Positions 51,241-63,503 of a stretch of 64,000 nt of DNA are shown here, piece after piece (position 1 is the stretch's first letter; every line of letters begins with the position of its first letter). Made by a program: the position numbers and the translations under genes. The stretch lies in the NCBI RefSeq assembly GCF_013408745.1, contig NZ_JACCBJ010000001.1:3348001-3412000 (forward strand), in the 5' to 3' direction. This DNA is from Leifsonia soli. Lineage in GTDB: Bacteria; Actinomycetota; Actinomycetes; Actinomycetales; Microbacteriaceae. Below the pieces are notes generated by a model. The model was not told the origin of the DNA. It saw only the letters and a list, made by a program, of their open reading frames with translations, and ran no database searches.

Positions 51241-52226
51241 GCGCGGTCGAGCCAGGTCCCGTGCGGGTGGCCGTGATCGGCGCAGGGCAGATGGCCAACC
51301 TGGTGCACTACCCGTCGTTGACGTCCCTGCCGGACGCGGAGATCGTCGGCATCTGCGACCTCTCGTCCGAGCGCCTCCGGGAGACCGGCGAGCGATGGGG
51401 CATCGCCGCGCTGTTCACCGACTGGTCGGCGATGCTCGACGAGACACGGCCGGAAGCCGTGTACGTCATCGGGCCGCCCGAGCTCATGTTCGGCATCTGG
51501 TGCGCCTGCCTGGTGCGCGGACTCGATCTCTTCGTCGAGAAACCGCTCGGCCTCACCGTCCACCAGGCGCGCACGCTCGCCCGTCTCGCCGCCGAGAACG
51601 GCTGCATCACCCAGGTGGGCTTCCAGCGGCGTTCGTCCCCGCTGCTGGAGCGCATGGTCGGGCGGATCCACGAGCGCGGCCCCGTCATCCAGGCAGTGTG
51701 CCGGTTCTACAAGAACGACCCGACTCCCATGGTCTCGGCTCGGGACCGGATGATGGATGACGGGGTGCATGTGATCGATACCCTCCGGCACCTCTGCGGC
51801 GGTGAGGTCGTCGCCGTCACGGACGTGACGCGCCGGGTGGTCGTCGACGACATCAACGTCATCGCGGCGACGATCGAGTTCGACACGGGCGCAATCGGGA
51901 TCATGATCGCGAACTGGGTGAGCGGCCGGAGGACGTTCGCAGTGGAGGTCCACGGACCGGGGATCATGGCGGAAGCCGACCTCGAGGTCGGAGGCGCCAT
52001 CTGGGACGCCGATGGGCGGGAGGAGCTGGACGCTGCGGACGTGGCGGGCGCGTCGGACCTTCACGTTCGAGGAGGATTCCGCGCCAAGAGCGCCGAGTTC
52101 ATCGCGTCGGTGCGTACGCGTCGTCTCCCGTCGTCGCATTTCGGAGATGCGCTGAAGACCATGACCGTCGCCGAGAACATCCTCGCCCACGATCTGCTGA
52201 GAGGAGCAGAGGAACGAAACGTTTAG
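51237..52226 (+). CDS. Gfo/Idh/MocA-family dehydrogenase
   Basis: A 329-residue NAD(P) oxidoreductase. VAVIGAGQMANLVHYPSLTS is the Rossmann start, FVEKPLGLTVHQARTLA contains the conserved EKP, and MDDGVHVIDTLRHLCGG has the His used in catalysis. The C-terminal half is the alpha/beta substrate domain. It overlaps the preceding TIM-barrel gene (ATGA). It would oxidise or reduce a sugar or cyclitol taken up by the importer; specificity is not readable. Confidence 0.9.
   Translation: MSAVEPGPVRVAVIGAGQMANLVHYPSLTSLPDAEIVGICDLSSERLRETGERWGIAALFTDWSAMLDETRPEAVYVIGPPELMFGIWCACLVRGLDLFVEKPLGLTVHQARTLARLAAENGCITQVGFQRRSSPLLERMVGRIHERGPVIQAVCRFYKNDPTPMVSARDRMMDDGVHVIDTLRHLCGGEVVAVTDVTRRVVVDDINVIAATIEFDTGAIGIMIANWVSGRRTFAVEVHGPGIMAEADLEVGGAIWDADGREELDAADVAGASDLHVRGGFRAKSAEFIASVRTRRLPSSHFGDALKTMTVAENILAHDLLRGAEERNV
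52215..52226. promoter_or_regulatory. LacI-type operator CGAAACGTTTAG, upstream site
   Basis: AAACGTTT is a perfect 8-bp palindrome at the very end of the dehydrogenase gene, 17 bases before the -35 box of the importer promoter. Confidence 0.45.
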
Positions 52227-52242
52227 CGTCACTGAATTTCGC

Positions 52243-52272
52243 TTGACTTCGCGTTACTGGTGCTTTTAGGCT
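52243..52272 (+). promoter_or_regulatory. Promoter TTGACT-N18-TAGGCT of the sugar importer operon
   Basis: TTGACT at 52243-52248 and TAGGCT at 52267-52272 lie about 45 bases before the binding-protein start, flanked on both sides by AACGTTT sites. Confidence 0.6.
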
Positions 52273-52281
52273 TCACTGGGT

Positions 52282-52293
52282 CGTAACGTTTCG
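52282..52293. promoter_or_regulatory. LacI-type operator CGTAACGTTTCG, downstream site
   Basis: Contains AACGTT; it sits just after the expected transcription start, where a repressor would block the importer operon. Confidence 0.45.
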
Positions 52294-52316
52294 CCCTAGT
52301 ACTCAAGGAGGAGTTC

Positions 52317-53588
52317 ATGAAGTCACGGCTGGAAAACGTCAGGAGACGGGGACGCGTCGGCGTCTCGGTCATGGCCGCAGGGATGCTCGCCCTCGGTCTC
52401 GCCGCATGTTCCGGGGGCGGCGGTGCAACATCGGGCCTCGACGGCGACACGCTCAAGATGTACACGTGGATCGGCGGCAAAGCCGACAAGCAGCAGTGGA
52501 GCGACTACATCGCCGGCGGCAAGCACGCCGACCCGAAGATGGCGGTGAGCTTCTCCGGCCCGCCGATCGGCGACTACTACACCAAGCTCCCCACCGTCAT
52601 GAGGAGCAGTAGCGCCCCCTGTCTGGTCACGTTCCAGAACGGCCGGGTGGGCCAGTACGTGCAGGGTCTGGAGCCGCTGGACGATCTGGCGAAGAAGAAC
52701 AAGCTCGACCTGTCGGCGTACAGCTCGGCGATGCTCGAGCAGCTCAGCGTGAACGGCAAGCTCTACTCCATCCCGTTCAACGCGGGCCCCACCGTGGTCC
52801 TCTACAACAAGAAGATGTTCGCGGACGCCGGCGTGGCCGAACCCACCAACAACTGGACGACCGACGACTTCATCGCGGCCGCGAAGGCGACGACGAGGAA
52901 CGGCGTGTACGGCTTCGCGATCCCCCAGGGGTCGAACCCCATCAGCACGCTGATGGCGGCCGACGGTCATCCCTGGGCGGACAAGAACGGTCCGAAGCTC
53001 GACGACCCGAACTTCCGCGACGCGCTGCAGCTGCTCGTCGACCTGTCGAACAAGTACAAGGTCGCGAAGCCGCTCGAGGCGGCCGCTGGCGGCACTTTCC
53101 CCGACATCGACGCCTTCAACACCGGGCAGTCGGCCATGGAGATGCAGGGGCTGTGGGATCTGCAGCACGCGCAGCAGAGTCTCGGCAAGGACAACGTCGG
53201 CATCGCCGTCATTCCGAGCAAGAGCGGCACGTCGAAGGGATTCATCGGCGGATCGGGCTTCGGCATCACGAAGACCTGCGGCGACAAGCAGAAGGCGTTC
53301 GACGCCATCGAGGCGATGACCAGCAAGAGCGGACTCGAGTTCGTCACCAAGTCCCAGGCCTCCGTGCCGGCGCGACTCGATGCGTTGGACGCGTGGTCCA
53401 AGAACGTCGGATCGCCGGAGTTCACCACGGTCATCAAGCAGATGACCGGTGACGCGACGCCCTCGCCCGTTCCCTCGAACCAGGCTCAGATCGACACGCT
53501 CCTGACGCAGTACGAGGTGGACGCCTTCTCTGGGAAGAGCACAGTGGCCGAAGTCCTGCAGCAGGTGAAGGCCGGCCTCGGCAAATGA
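52317..53588 (+). CDS. Sugar ABC transporter substrate-binding lipoprotein (family 1)
   Basis: A 423-residue extracytoplasmic binding protein. The lipoprotein signal ends at the lipobox LAAC (Cys near residue 31). Family-1 blocks follow: KLYSIPFNAGPTVVLYNKKM, NGVYGFAIPQGSNP and FNTGQSAMEMQGLWDLQHA. AAGGAGGAG lies before the ATG. It should bind an oligosaccharide, given the glycosidases downstream. No ATPase is encoded here; a shared MsiK-like ATPase elsewhere is usual for such actinobacterial importers. Confidence 0.93.
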   Translation: MKSRLENVRRRGRVGVSVMAAGMLALGLAACSGGGGATSGLDGDTLKMYTWIGGKADKQQWSDYIAGGKHADPKMAVSFSGPPIGDYYTKLPTVMRSSSAPCLVTFQNGRVGQYVQGLEPLDDLAKKNKLDLSAYSSAMLEQLSVNGKLYSIPFNAGPTVVLYNKKMFADAGVAEPTNNWTTDDFIAAAKATTRNGVYGFAIPQGSNPISTLMAADGHPWADKNGPKLDDPNFRDALQLLVDLSNKYKVAKPLEAAAGGTFPDIDAFNTGQSAMEMQGLWDLQHAQQSLGKDNVGIAVIPSKSGTSKGFIGGSGFGITKTCGDKQKAFDAIEAMTSKSGLEFVTKSQASVPARLDALDAWSKNVGSPEFTTVIKQMTGDATPSPVPSNQAQIDTLLTQYEVDAFSGKSTVAEVLQQVKAGLGK

Positions 53589-54544
53589 CGTTCGTGCGTC
53601 TGGACCGTGCGGAGGAAGAGGTCTCCGAGGGGTCCGTCGCCCAACCGGACCGCCCGAGGGGCCGGCTTCGCCGCCGGCTCCTCGGGGGCCCCCGCTGGGT
53701 GGGGTGGGCCTTCGTGCTCCCCGGGCTCATCGGGCTGGCGGTGTTCATCGTCATCCCGCAGATCGCCTCGCTGATCCTCGGCTTCTCCGACTCCACCCTG
53801 CTGGGAGGCGTCCAGTTCACCGGCACGGAGAACTACGCCCGGCTGCTGCGCGACCCGCAGTTCCTCAACAGCGTGCTGGTGACGGCGATCTTCGTGCTGG
53901 TCTATGTCCCGGCGAACATCGCGATCTCGATGGCCATGGCGCTCTGGCTGAAGACGCGCATCGCGGGCCGCAACTGGCTGCGCGTGATCTTCCTGATCCC
54001 CGCCCTGTCGCCGATGGTGGCGAATGCCGCCGTCTTCCGCCTGCTGTTCCAGAAGGACGGCGCCGTCAACCAGGCGCTCGCGGGGATCGGGCTCGGCCCG
54101 ATCCCATGGCTCAGCGACGGGAACTGGGCGCTGGCCGTCGTGATCGGCGTCTCACTCTGGCAGTCGTTCGGCTACAACATGATCGTGCTCGGTGCGGGCA
54201 TCGACTCGATCAGCCCAGATGTCATCGCGGCGTCGCGGATCGACGGGGCCGGCCGGTTCCGGCGCTTCTTCTCGATCACGCTGCCGCTGGTCAGCCCTGC
54301 GCTGTTCTTCACCACAGTGCTGACCGTGATCGGCGCCTGGCAGACCTTCGCCCAGGCCTACGTCATCACGGGCGGGGGCCCGGGCAACAGCACGATGACG
54401 ATCATGCTGTACCTCTACCAGACCGCCTTCACGAACAACGAGCTCGGCTATGCGTCGGCCATCGCCACCGTGCTGTTCGTGATCATCGCGATCTTCACAC
54501 TGTTCCAACTCTGGGGGCAGAGGAAGTGGGTCCACTATGACTGA
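53585..54544 (+). CDS. Sugar ABC transporter permease 1 (MalF/LacF type)
   Basis: A 319-residue inner-membrane protein with six transmembrane helices, a basic N-terminal tail (RPRGRLRRRLLGG) and the EAA motif region ASRIDGAGRFRRFFSITLPL. It overlaps the binding protein by four bases and the next permease by eight. With these it forms the translocation channel for an oligosaccharide. Confidence 0.94.
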   Translation: MTFVRLDRAEEEVSEGSVAQPDRPRGRLRRRLLGGPRWVGWAFVLPGLIGLAVFIVIPQIASLILGFSDSTLLGGVQFTGTENYARLLRDPQFLNSVLVTAIFVLVYVPANIAISMAMALWLKTRIAGRNWLRVIFLIPALSPMVANAAVFRLLFQKDGAVNQALAGIGLGPIPWLSDGNWALAVVIGVSLWQSFGYNMIVLGAGIDSISPDVIAASRIDGAGRFRRFFSITLPLVSPALFFTTVLTVIGAWQTFAQAYVITGGGPGNSTMTIMLYLYQTAFTNNELGYASAIATVLFVIIAIFTLFQLWGQRKWVHYD

Positions 54545-55406
54545 CAACCGGGTACCGGCCTCCGCTCCCCGCTGGCGTCGCCGGGGACGGACCGTCGGCT
54601 TCGCCGCCAACACCACGGCGGCGTGGCTGTTCGCGCTCGTGTTCTCCTTTCCGCTGATCTGGACGTTCTTCACCGCGCTGAAGCCGGCGAACGAGGTGTT
54701 CGCCGCGCAGATCAGCTTCATCGGCTCCAAAGTGCTCTGGTCCAACTTCGTGGATGCGTGGACGGAGGTCGACTTCGGCCGCCTGCTCATGAACAGCCTC
54801 GTCGTAGCCGTCATCTCGACGGTGCTGACTCTGATCGTGGCGACACTCACGGCGTTCGCGTTCGCGCGGCTGCGGTTCCCGGGCAGAAGCGCCATCTTCC
54901 TGCTGTTCGTCATCACGCTGACACTCCCGAGCGAGGTCGCCGTCGTGCCCCTGTTCCTGGGCTTCGATCAGGCCGGCCTGGCGGACACCTGGGTCGCCCT
55001 GATCCTCCCGGGCCTGTTCGGAGCGTTCGGGGCGTTTCTGCTCAGGCAGTTCATGCTTCAGATCCCGGCGGAGCTCGAGGAGGCCGCTCGACTCGATGGA
55101 GCGTCCACCTGGCGCATCCTCATCAGCGTCATCGTCCCGCTCGTCCGCCCGGCCCTCTCGGTGCTGTCGATCTTCGCCTTCCTGGGCAGCTGGAACAGCT
55201 TCCTGTGGCCACTGATCATCCTCAACAGTTCCGAGAAGTGGACGATCCCCATCGGGATCGCCGGTTTCACGACCCAGACCGGAACACAGTGGGAGCTGCT
55301 GATGGCGGCGTGCGTGATGACGATCGCTCCCGTCGTGGTCGTGGTCGCCATCGCCCAGAGACAACTGGTGGCCGCGATCGGCGCGGGCGCCTTCGGCGGC
55401 CGTTGA
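54537..55406 (+). CDS. Sugar ABC transporter permease 2 (MalG/LacG type)
   Basis: A 289-residue inner-membrane protein with six helices and the EAA block LEEAARLDGASTWRILISVI. A Phe/Leu-rich first helix (AAWLFALVFSFPLIWTFF) starts after a short Arg-rich tail. It completes the permease pair. The alpha-L-fucosidase gene follows after 20 bases, linking uptake to glycoside cleavage. Confidence 0.94.
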   Translation: MTDNRVPASAPRWRRRGRTVGFAANTTAAWLFALVFSFPLIWTFFTALKPANEVFAAQISFIGSKVLWSNFVDAWTEVDFGRLLMNSLVVAVISTVLTLIVATLTAFAFARLRFPGRSAIFLLFVITLTLPSEVAVVPLFLGFDQAGLADTWVALILPGLFGAFGAFLLRQFMLQIPAELEEAARLDGASTWRILISVIVPLVRPALSVLSIFAFLGSWNSFLWPLIILNSSEKWTIPIGIAGFTTQTGTQWELLMAACVMTIAPVVVVVAIAQRQLVAAIGAGAFGGR

Positions 55407-55426
55407 GCCCCGACGGACGGAGACAC

Positions 55427-56977
55427 GTGAACCTCGAACCCCTCGACCCGACGACGCTGTCTGCACCGGTCGACGTGTCGGACAACCGCCAGGCGCTCGC
55501 GATGGTGGATGCCGTCATCGAAGCCGGGCCGTACGACGCCACCTGGGAGTCGCTCTCCCGCTACGGCGTTCCGCAGTGGTACCGCGACGCGAAGTTCGGC
55601 ATCTTCCTGCACTGGGGAGCCTTCTCGGTGCCGGCGTTCGGCAACGAGTGGTACCCGCGCACGATGTACCGGCGCGGCACGGCCGCGTTCGACCACCACG
55701 TGGCGACATACGGACCGCACGACCGCTTCGGCTACAAAGACTTCCTTCCGCACTTCCGCATGGAGAGCTACGACCCGGAGGAGTGGGTCGCGCTGTTCAA
55801 ACGTGCAGGTGCTCAGTTCGTGGTGCCGGTCGCGGAGCATCACGACGGCTACGCGATGTACGACACCGCGCGCTCGCGCTGGAAGGTGACCCAGGTCGGA
55901 CCGGAGCGCGACGTGATGGGAGATCTCCTGGCGGCGGTCGACCAGGCGTGGCTGATCGCCGGCGCGTCGACCCACCGGGCGGAGCACTGGTTCTTCATGA
56001 ACGGGGGAGCGGAGTTCGACTCCGACGTCCGTGATCCCGCCTACGCCGACCTCTACGGTCCCGCGCTGCGCAAGGAGATGACCCCCACCGAGCGGTTCCT
56101 GGAGGACTGGCTGCTGCGGACGGTCGAGATCATCGACTCCTACCGGCCGCAGATCCTCTACTTCGACACCGGGATCGAGGAGCCGTCGTTCGAGCCGTAC
56201 ATCCGCAGACTCGCCGCGTACTACTACAACCGGGCGGCCGAGTGGGGGCGCGACGTCGTCATCAACTACAAGTGGGACTCGTTCGCCCCCGGTACGGCCG
56301 TGCTCGACATCGAGCGCGGCACGATGGGCGGCATCCGACCGGACGTCTGGCAGAACGACACCTCCGTCTCCCGGACGTCGTGGAGCTGGGTGGAAGGGCA
56401 CGACTACAAGGACGCTTCCGAGCTCATCCAGGAGCTCGTCGATGTGGTCGCGAAGAACGGCAACCTCCTGCTCAACATCGGACCGCGCCCCGACGGGACC
56501 ATCCCAGAGGAAGAGGCCGCGCTGCTGGAGGCGGTCGGCGACTGGCTGGCCGTGCACGGCGAAGCGATCTACGGCTCCAGCCCCTGGGTGGTGTTCGGCG
56601 AGGGACCGACGGCTCCCGCAGCCGGCTCGTTCACCGACGCCGCGGCGGCCGCGTACACCGCGGAGGACATCCGCTTCACGAGGATGACCGAGGTCGGCCA
56701 CGACTACGTCTACGCGATCGGGATGGTCCGGCCGGAGGACGGCCGGATGCGCATCCGCAGCTTCGGCTCGAGCAGCCGGGTCCTCGACCGCCCGATCGTC
56801 GATGTACGCGTCCTCGGCTCACGGGAGCAGCCGGAGTGGACTCGCACCGGCGAGCACCTGGACGTCGTGCTGCCCGACTCGGAACTGGCTGGCCCCGGCG
56901 GCGCCGTCGTGCGGATCGAGCTGGCGCCGGAGGCTGCCGAGACACGCATCGACTTCTTCCACGGCCTGAACATCTAG
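55427..56977 (+). CDS. GH29 alpha-L-fucosidase
   Basis: A 516-residue glycosidase releasing terminal L-fucose. PQWYRDAKFGIFLHWGAFSV and FGNEWYPRTMY are the opening family blocks, FVVPVAEHHDGYAMYDT forms the substrate pocket, and the nucleophile Asp is expected in ILYFDTGIEEPSF. KNGNLLLNIGPRPDGTI closes the catalytic barrel and a beta-sandwich follows. There is no signal peptide, so it acts on imported sugars. The nucleophile motif is YFDTG rather than the commoner WFDG. The GTG start has a GGACGGAGA site. Confidence 0.93.
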   Translation: MNLEPLDPTTLSAPVDVSDNRQALAMVDAVIEAGPYDATWESLSRYGVPQWYRDAKFGIFLHWGAFSVPAFGNEWYPRTMYRRGTAAFDHHVATYGPHDRFGYKDFLPHFRMESYDPEEWVALFKRAGAQFVVPVAEHHDGYAMYDTARSRWKVTQVGPERDVMGDLLAAVDQAWLIAGASTHRAEHWFFMNGGAEFDSDVRDPAYADLYGPALRKEMTPTERFLEDWLLRTVEIIDSYRPQILYFDTGIEEPSFEPYIRRLAAYYYNRAAEWGRDVVINYKWDSFAPGTAVLDIERGTMGGIRPDVWQNDTSVSRTSWSWVEGHDYKDASELIQELVDVVAKNGNLLLNIGPRPDGTIPEEEAALLEAVGDWLAVHGEAIYGSSPWVVFGEGPTAPAAGSFTDAAAAAYTAEDIRFTRMTEVGHDYVYAIGMVRPEDGRMRIRSFGSSSRVLDRPIVDVRVLGSREQPEWTRTGEHLDVVLPDSELAGPGGAVVRIELAPEAAETRIDFFHGLNI

Positions 56978-57050
56978 CGGCGAAGCGCCCTCATGACGGA
57001 CGGTCCCTGCCGCGGGTCGGTCGTCGAGATTCGAAATGGAGAACACACAC

Positions 57051-58109
57051 ATGACCACGATTGACAGCGTGCCGACACGACGCCTCGCGGGCGGGGCAGT
57101 GATGCCCGCGATCGGAGTGGGGACTTTCGGGTCCGACCACTACCAGGCGGGACAGGTGGCGGCCGCGGTCGGCGACGCGATCCGGGCGGGGTACCGTCTG
57201 ATCGACTGCGCTTCGGTGTACGGCAACGAGGCGGAGGTCGGTGCCGTCCTCCAGGAGGCGATCGCCGGAGGTGTGCCCCGTGACGAACTCTTCGTCATGT
57301 CGAAGGTGTGGAACGATGCGCACGAGCCGGACGCGGCGGTCGCCTCGGTCCGTCGATCGCTCCGCGACCTCCGCCTCGATGTGCTCGACGCGGTGTTCGT
57401 GCACTGGCCGTTCCCGAACCATCATGCGCCGTTCGCCGACGCGGCCGATCGTGACCCGGACGCCCGCCCGTACATCCACGAGGAGTACATGGCGCTCTGG
57501 CACGCGCTGGAGGGACTCGTCGACGAAGGAGTCGTGCGGCACCTCGGGACCTCGAACGTCACCATCCCGAAGCTCACCGCGATCCTCGCCGATGCGCGGA
57601 TCGCACCGGCGCTGAACGAGATGGAGCTGCACCCGTGTTTCCAGCAGCCCGAGCTCTTCCGGTTCTGCCTCGACCGCGGCATCCAGCCGGTGGGGTACTC
57701 GCCCCTGGGCTCGCCTTCGCGGCCCGAACGCGACCGCGTCCTCTCGGACGTTTCGGACATGGAGCATCCCGTCGTGGTCTCGATCGCCCGCGCCCACGGG
57801 GTGCATCCGGCGTCGATCTGCCTGAAGTGGGCGGTTCAGCGCGGCCAGATCCCGATCCCCTTCTCGGTGAAGGAGTCGCAGCTGGTGGCCAACCTGCGGG
57901 CGGTGGTCGAGGATCCGCTGACTCCCGCCGAACTCGAGGAGCTGCGCTCGGCTGAACAGAACAGCCGCCTCATCAAAGGTCAGGTGTTCTTGTGGCCAGG
58001 GGCCGGCAGCTGGTTGGACCTGTGGGATGTCGACGGCACGATCCCCGGCTGGGATGGCTACGCCGCAGATCGCGCGGTGGGCCGCGCAGCGGTGGAGGTG
58101 ACCGCGTGA
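57051..58109 (+). CDS. Aldo/keto reductase, candidate L-fucose dehydrogenase
   Basis: A 352-residue AKR. The tetrad is visible in LIDCASVYGNE (Asp, Tyr), FVMSKVWND (Lys) and DAVFVHWPFPN (His); NEMELHPCFQQPELFRFC, VGYSPLGSPSRPERDRV and PIPFSVKESQLVANL complete the barrel and cofactor site. ATG 57051 is preferred, with GGAG nine bases upstream; 57036 is the alternative. AKR-type L-fucose dehydrogenases are known in other bacteria, and the FucU and FucD-like neighbours make this the best candidate for that step, but this is inference. Confidence 0.88.
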   Translation: MTTIDSVPTRRLAGGAVMPAIGVGTFGSDHYQAGQVAAAVGDAIRAGYRLIDCASVYGNEAEVGAVLQEAIAGGVPRDELFVMSKVWNDAHEPDAAVASVRRSLRDLRLDVLDAVFVHWPFPNHHAPFADAADRDPDARPYIHEEYMALWHALEGLVDEGVVRHLGTSNVTIPKLTAILADARIAPALNEMELHPCFQQPELFRFCLDRGIQPVGYSPLGSPSRPERDRVLSDVSDMEHPVVVSIARAHGVHPASICLKWAVQRGQIPIPFSVKESQLVANLRAVVEDPLTPAELEELRSAEQNSRLIKGQVFLWPGAGSWLDLWDVDGTIPGWDGYAADRAVGRAAVEVTA

Positions 58110-58519
58110 TCACCGGTCCGCTCGTCCACCCTCCGCTCCTGGAAGCCCTTGCTTCGTCCGGCCACGGCTCCGGGGTGCTGATCGCTGACGGGAACTACCC
58201 GTACTTGACCGCCACCGGTCCGGGAGTGCGCCTGATCCACCTCAATCTGCGCCCGGGCCTGCTGGACGTCACATCGGTGCTCGACGCCGTGCTGACCGTC
58301 GTCAACATCGAATCGGCCACCGTCATGCAGACGCCGGCCGGAGTCTCCGCCCCGGCGCAGGACGAGTACGCACGCCGGCTGGGCGTCGCCGTGCAGATGG
58401 AGAAAGTCGACCGGTTCGCCTTCTACGACCGGGTGCGCTCTCCGGACGTCGGGGTCGTCATCGCCACCGGGGACGAACGCCTGTACGGCAACCTGCTGCT
58501 CACCGTCGGTCTGCGCTGA
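58106..58519 (+). CDS. fucU: L-fucose mutarotase, RbsD/FucU family
   Basis: A 137-residue decameric-type mutarotase that interconverts alpha and beta forms of the sugar. The catalytic His is in SSGHGSGVLIADGNYPY near residue 20, and the C-terminal VIATGDERLYGNLLLTVG carries the conserved Tyr. FucU and RbsD differ in fine detail; the fucosidase upstream and fuconate dehydratase downstream favour FucU. The GTG start overlaps the previous stop (GTGA), so it is coupled to the candidate fucose dehydrogenase. Confidence 0.88.
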   Translation: MITGPLVHPPLLEALASSGHGSGVLIADGNYPYLTATGPGVRLIHLNLRPGLLDVTSVLDAVLTVVNIESATVMQTPAGVSAPAQDEYARRLGVAVQMEKVDRFAFYDRVRSPDVGVVIATGDERLYGNLLLTVGLR

Positions 58520-58533
58520 TCGGTCTGCGCTGA

Positions 58534-61812
<3,279 letters not shown>

Positions 61813-61862
61813 CGCAAGCGTCCTTTCACCGCCCCACACACCATCATCTGGAGATCATCCCC

Positions 61863-63503
61863 ATGGCATCCACCTCGCTTCCCGCCACCACCATCGACGA
61901 CCGTGCAACAGAATCGACCGTCCTCCCGCATGTCTGGAGTCTCTGCGCAGGCGCGGGCCGCGCCAATGAAGCCCTTCGAGCCGACTGGCAGGAGCAGTTC
62001 CGCGAGGCGGTGCAACGCCTCGGTTTCCGTTACCTGCGCTTCCACGGCATCTTCCACGACGACATGTTCGTGTACCGCGGCTCGTACGGCGGCGGCTTCG
62101 GGCCGGATGTGCCCCTGGAGACCCCGGTGCACACCTATTCCTATGTCGACAAGGTGTTCGACTTCCTGGTCGACCTGGGGGTACGGCCGTTCGTCGAGCT
62201 CGGATTCATGCCGCGGGAACTGGCCACGCAGACCGAGACCGTGTTCTGGTGGGGTGCGCACTGCAGCCCGCCCAAGGACATGGATCGCTGGGTGGAGTTG
62301 GTGGTGCGCACGGTGGAGCACTGGATCGAGCGCTACGGGCTAGCCGAGGTGCGGGAGTGGCGATTCGAGGTCTGGAACGAGCCCAACCTGGTTCCGCATT
62401 TCTGGACCGGAACGAAGACCGAGTACTTCGAGCTGTACGCCCGGACGGTGCTGGCCATCAAGGCCATCGACCCCGAGCTCAAGGTCGGCGGCCCGTCGAC
62501 GAGCGTCTTCGTGCCGGACGAGCGCTATGCGGGAGAGACCGAGGACCGCTCGGCCGAGCACGCCACCGCCGCTGCAACCGACCCGGATGCGCTCGACTGG
62601 CGACCGGTGTGGATCGAGGACTTCCTCCTCTGGTGCGCCGAGCGGGAGCTGCCGGTCGATTTCATCTCGACACACCTCTACCCCACGGACTTCGCCTTCG
62701 GAGCCAACGGCGAAGCCGTCAGTCTCACCCGTTACGCCGATGCGACGCCGGACGACTTGGCGGTGCTGCGGCGACTGATCCGCGCGAGCGCCTATCCCGA
62801 TGCGGAGGTGCACATCACCGAGTGGTCGAGCTCGCCGTCGAGCCGGGACCACATCCACGACACGGTGTTCGCCGCGACCTACGTCACGCGGGCCTACCTT
62901 CGCTCCGCGGATCTGGCCGACTCGATCTCGTACTGGACCTTCACCGACATCTTCGAGGAGGGCGGCGCCGGGCTCGGGCCGTTCCACGGCGGATTCGGCC
63001 TGGTGAACGAGCAAGGCATCCACAAGCCGACCTTCCACGCCTTCGCGATGCTGAACCGGCTGGGCGACCGGCTGATCGCCTCCACCGAGCGCGGCGTCAT
63101 CTCGCAGCACAGCGCGACGGGTCGGATCGCCGCGCTCTTCTACAACTACCCGGATGACATGAACGGCCGCTCGGTCGGCTCCCGCACCTCCTACGAAGCG
63201 ACGCGCGATCTGGCCGGCATGGGACCGGAGCAGCACGTGCGACACACCATCGGCGGCCTGGAGCCTGGCGCGGCCTACGCGGTCGAGATCCTCGCACCCG
63301 GGCGCGGCGACGCCGCAGAGGCGTGGAGCGCCATCGGCGGGCCTCTCAACCTCTCGCGCGCCGAGGCCGCCTACCTGCGCGAGAAGGGCGACGCCCTCCA
63401 CCGCCAGACCATCGTCGCCTCTGCGAACGGCACCCTCGAGATCGACCTCGCTCTGGCCCCCTGGGCCGTGGCGTCGGTATTCGCACTCTCGGCGGCGCGA
63501 TGA
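61863..63503 (+). CDS. GH39-type glycosidase (beta-xylosidase-like)
   Basis: A 546-residue clan-A glycosidase. The acid/base Glu173 lies in [14 protein letters not shown] and the nucleophile Glu320 in [34 protein letters not shown] is the usual start of the barrel. GH39 members are mostly beta-xylosidases or iduronidases; in this locus a beta-xyloside or other plant glycan side chain is likely. ATG 61863 has GGAG nine bases before it. It overlaps the next start by four bases. There is no signal peptide. Confidence 0.88.
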   Translation: MASTSLPATTIDDRATESTVLPHVWSLCAGAGRANEALRADWQEQFREAVQRLGFRYLRFHGIFHDDMFVYRGSYGGGFGPDVPLETPVHTYSYVDKVFDFLVDLGVRPFVELGFMPRELATQTETVFWWGAHCSPPKDMDRWVELVVRTVEHWIERYGLAEVREWRFEVWNEPNLVPHFWTGTKTEYFELYARTVLAIKAIDPELKVGGPSTSVFVPDERYAGETEDRSAEHATAAATDPDALDWRPVWIEDFLLWCAERELPVDFISTHLYPTDFAFGANGEAVSLTRYADATPDDLAVLRRLIRASAYPDAEVHITEWSSSPSSRDHIHDTVFAATYVTRAYLRSADLADSISYWTFTDIFEEGGAGLGPFHGGFGLVNEQGIHKPTFHAFAMLNRLGDRLIASTERGVISQHSATGRIAALFYNYPDDMNGRSVGSRTSYEATRDLAGMGPEQHVRHTIGGLEPGAAYAVEILAPGRGDAAEAWSAIGGPLNLSRAEAAYLREKGDALHRQTIVASANGTLEIDLALAPWAVASVFALSAAR

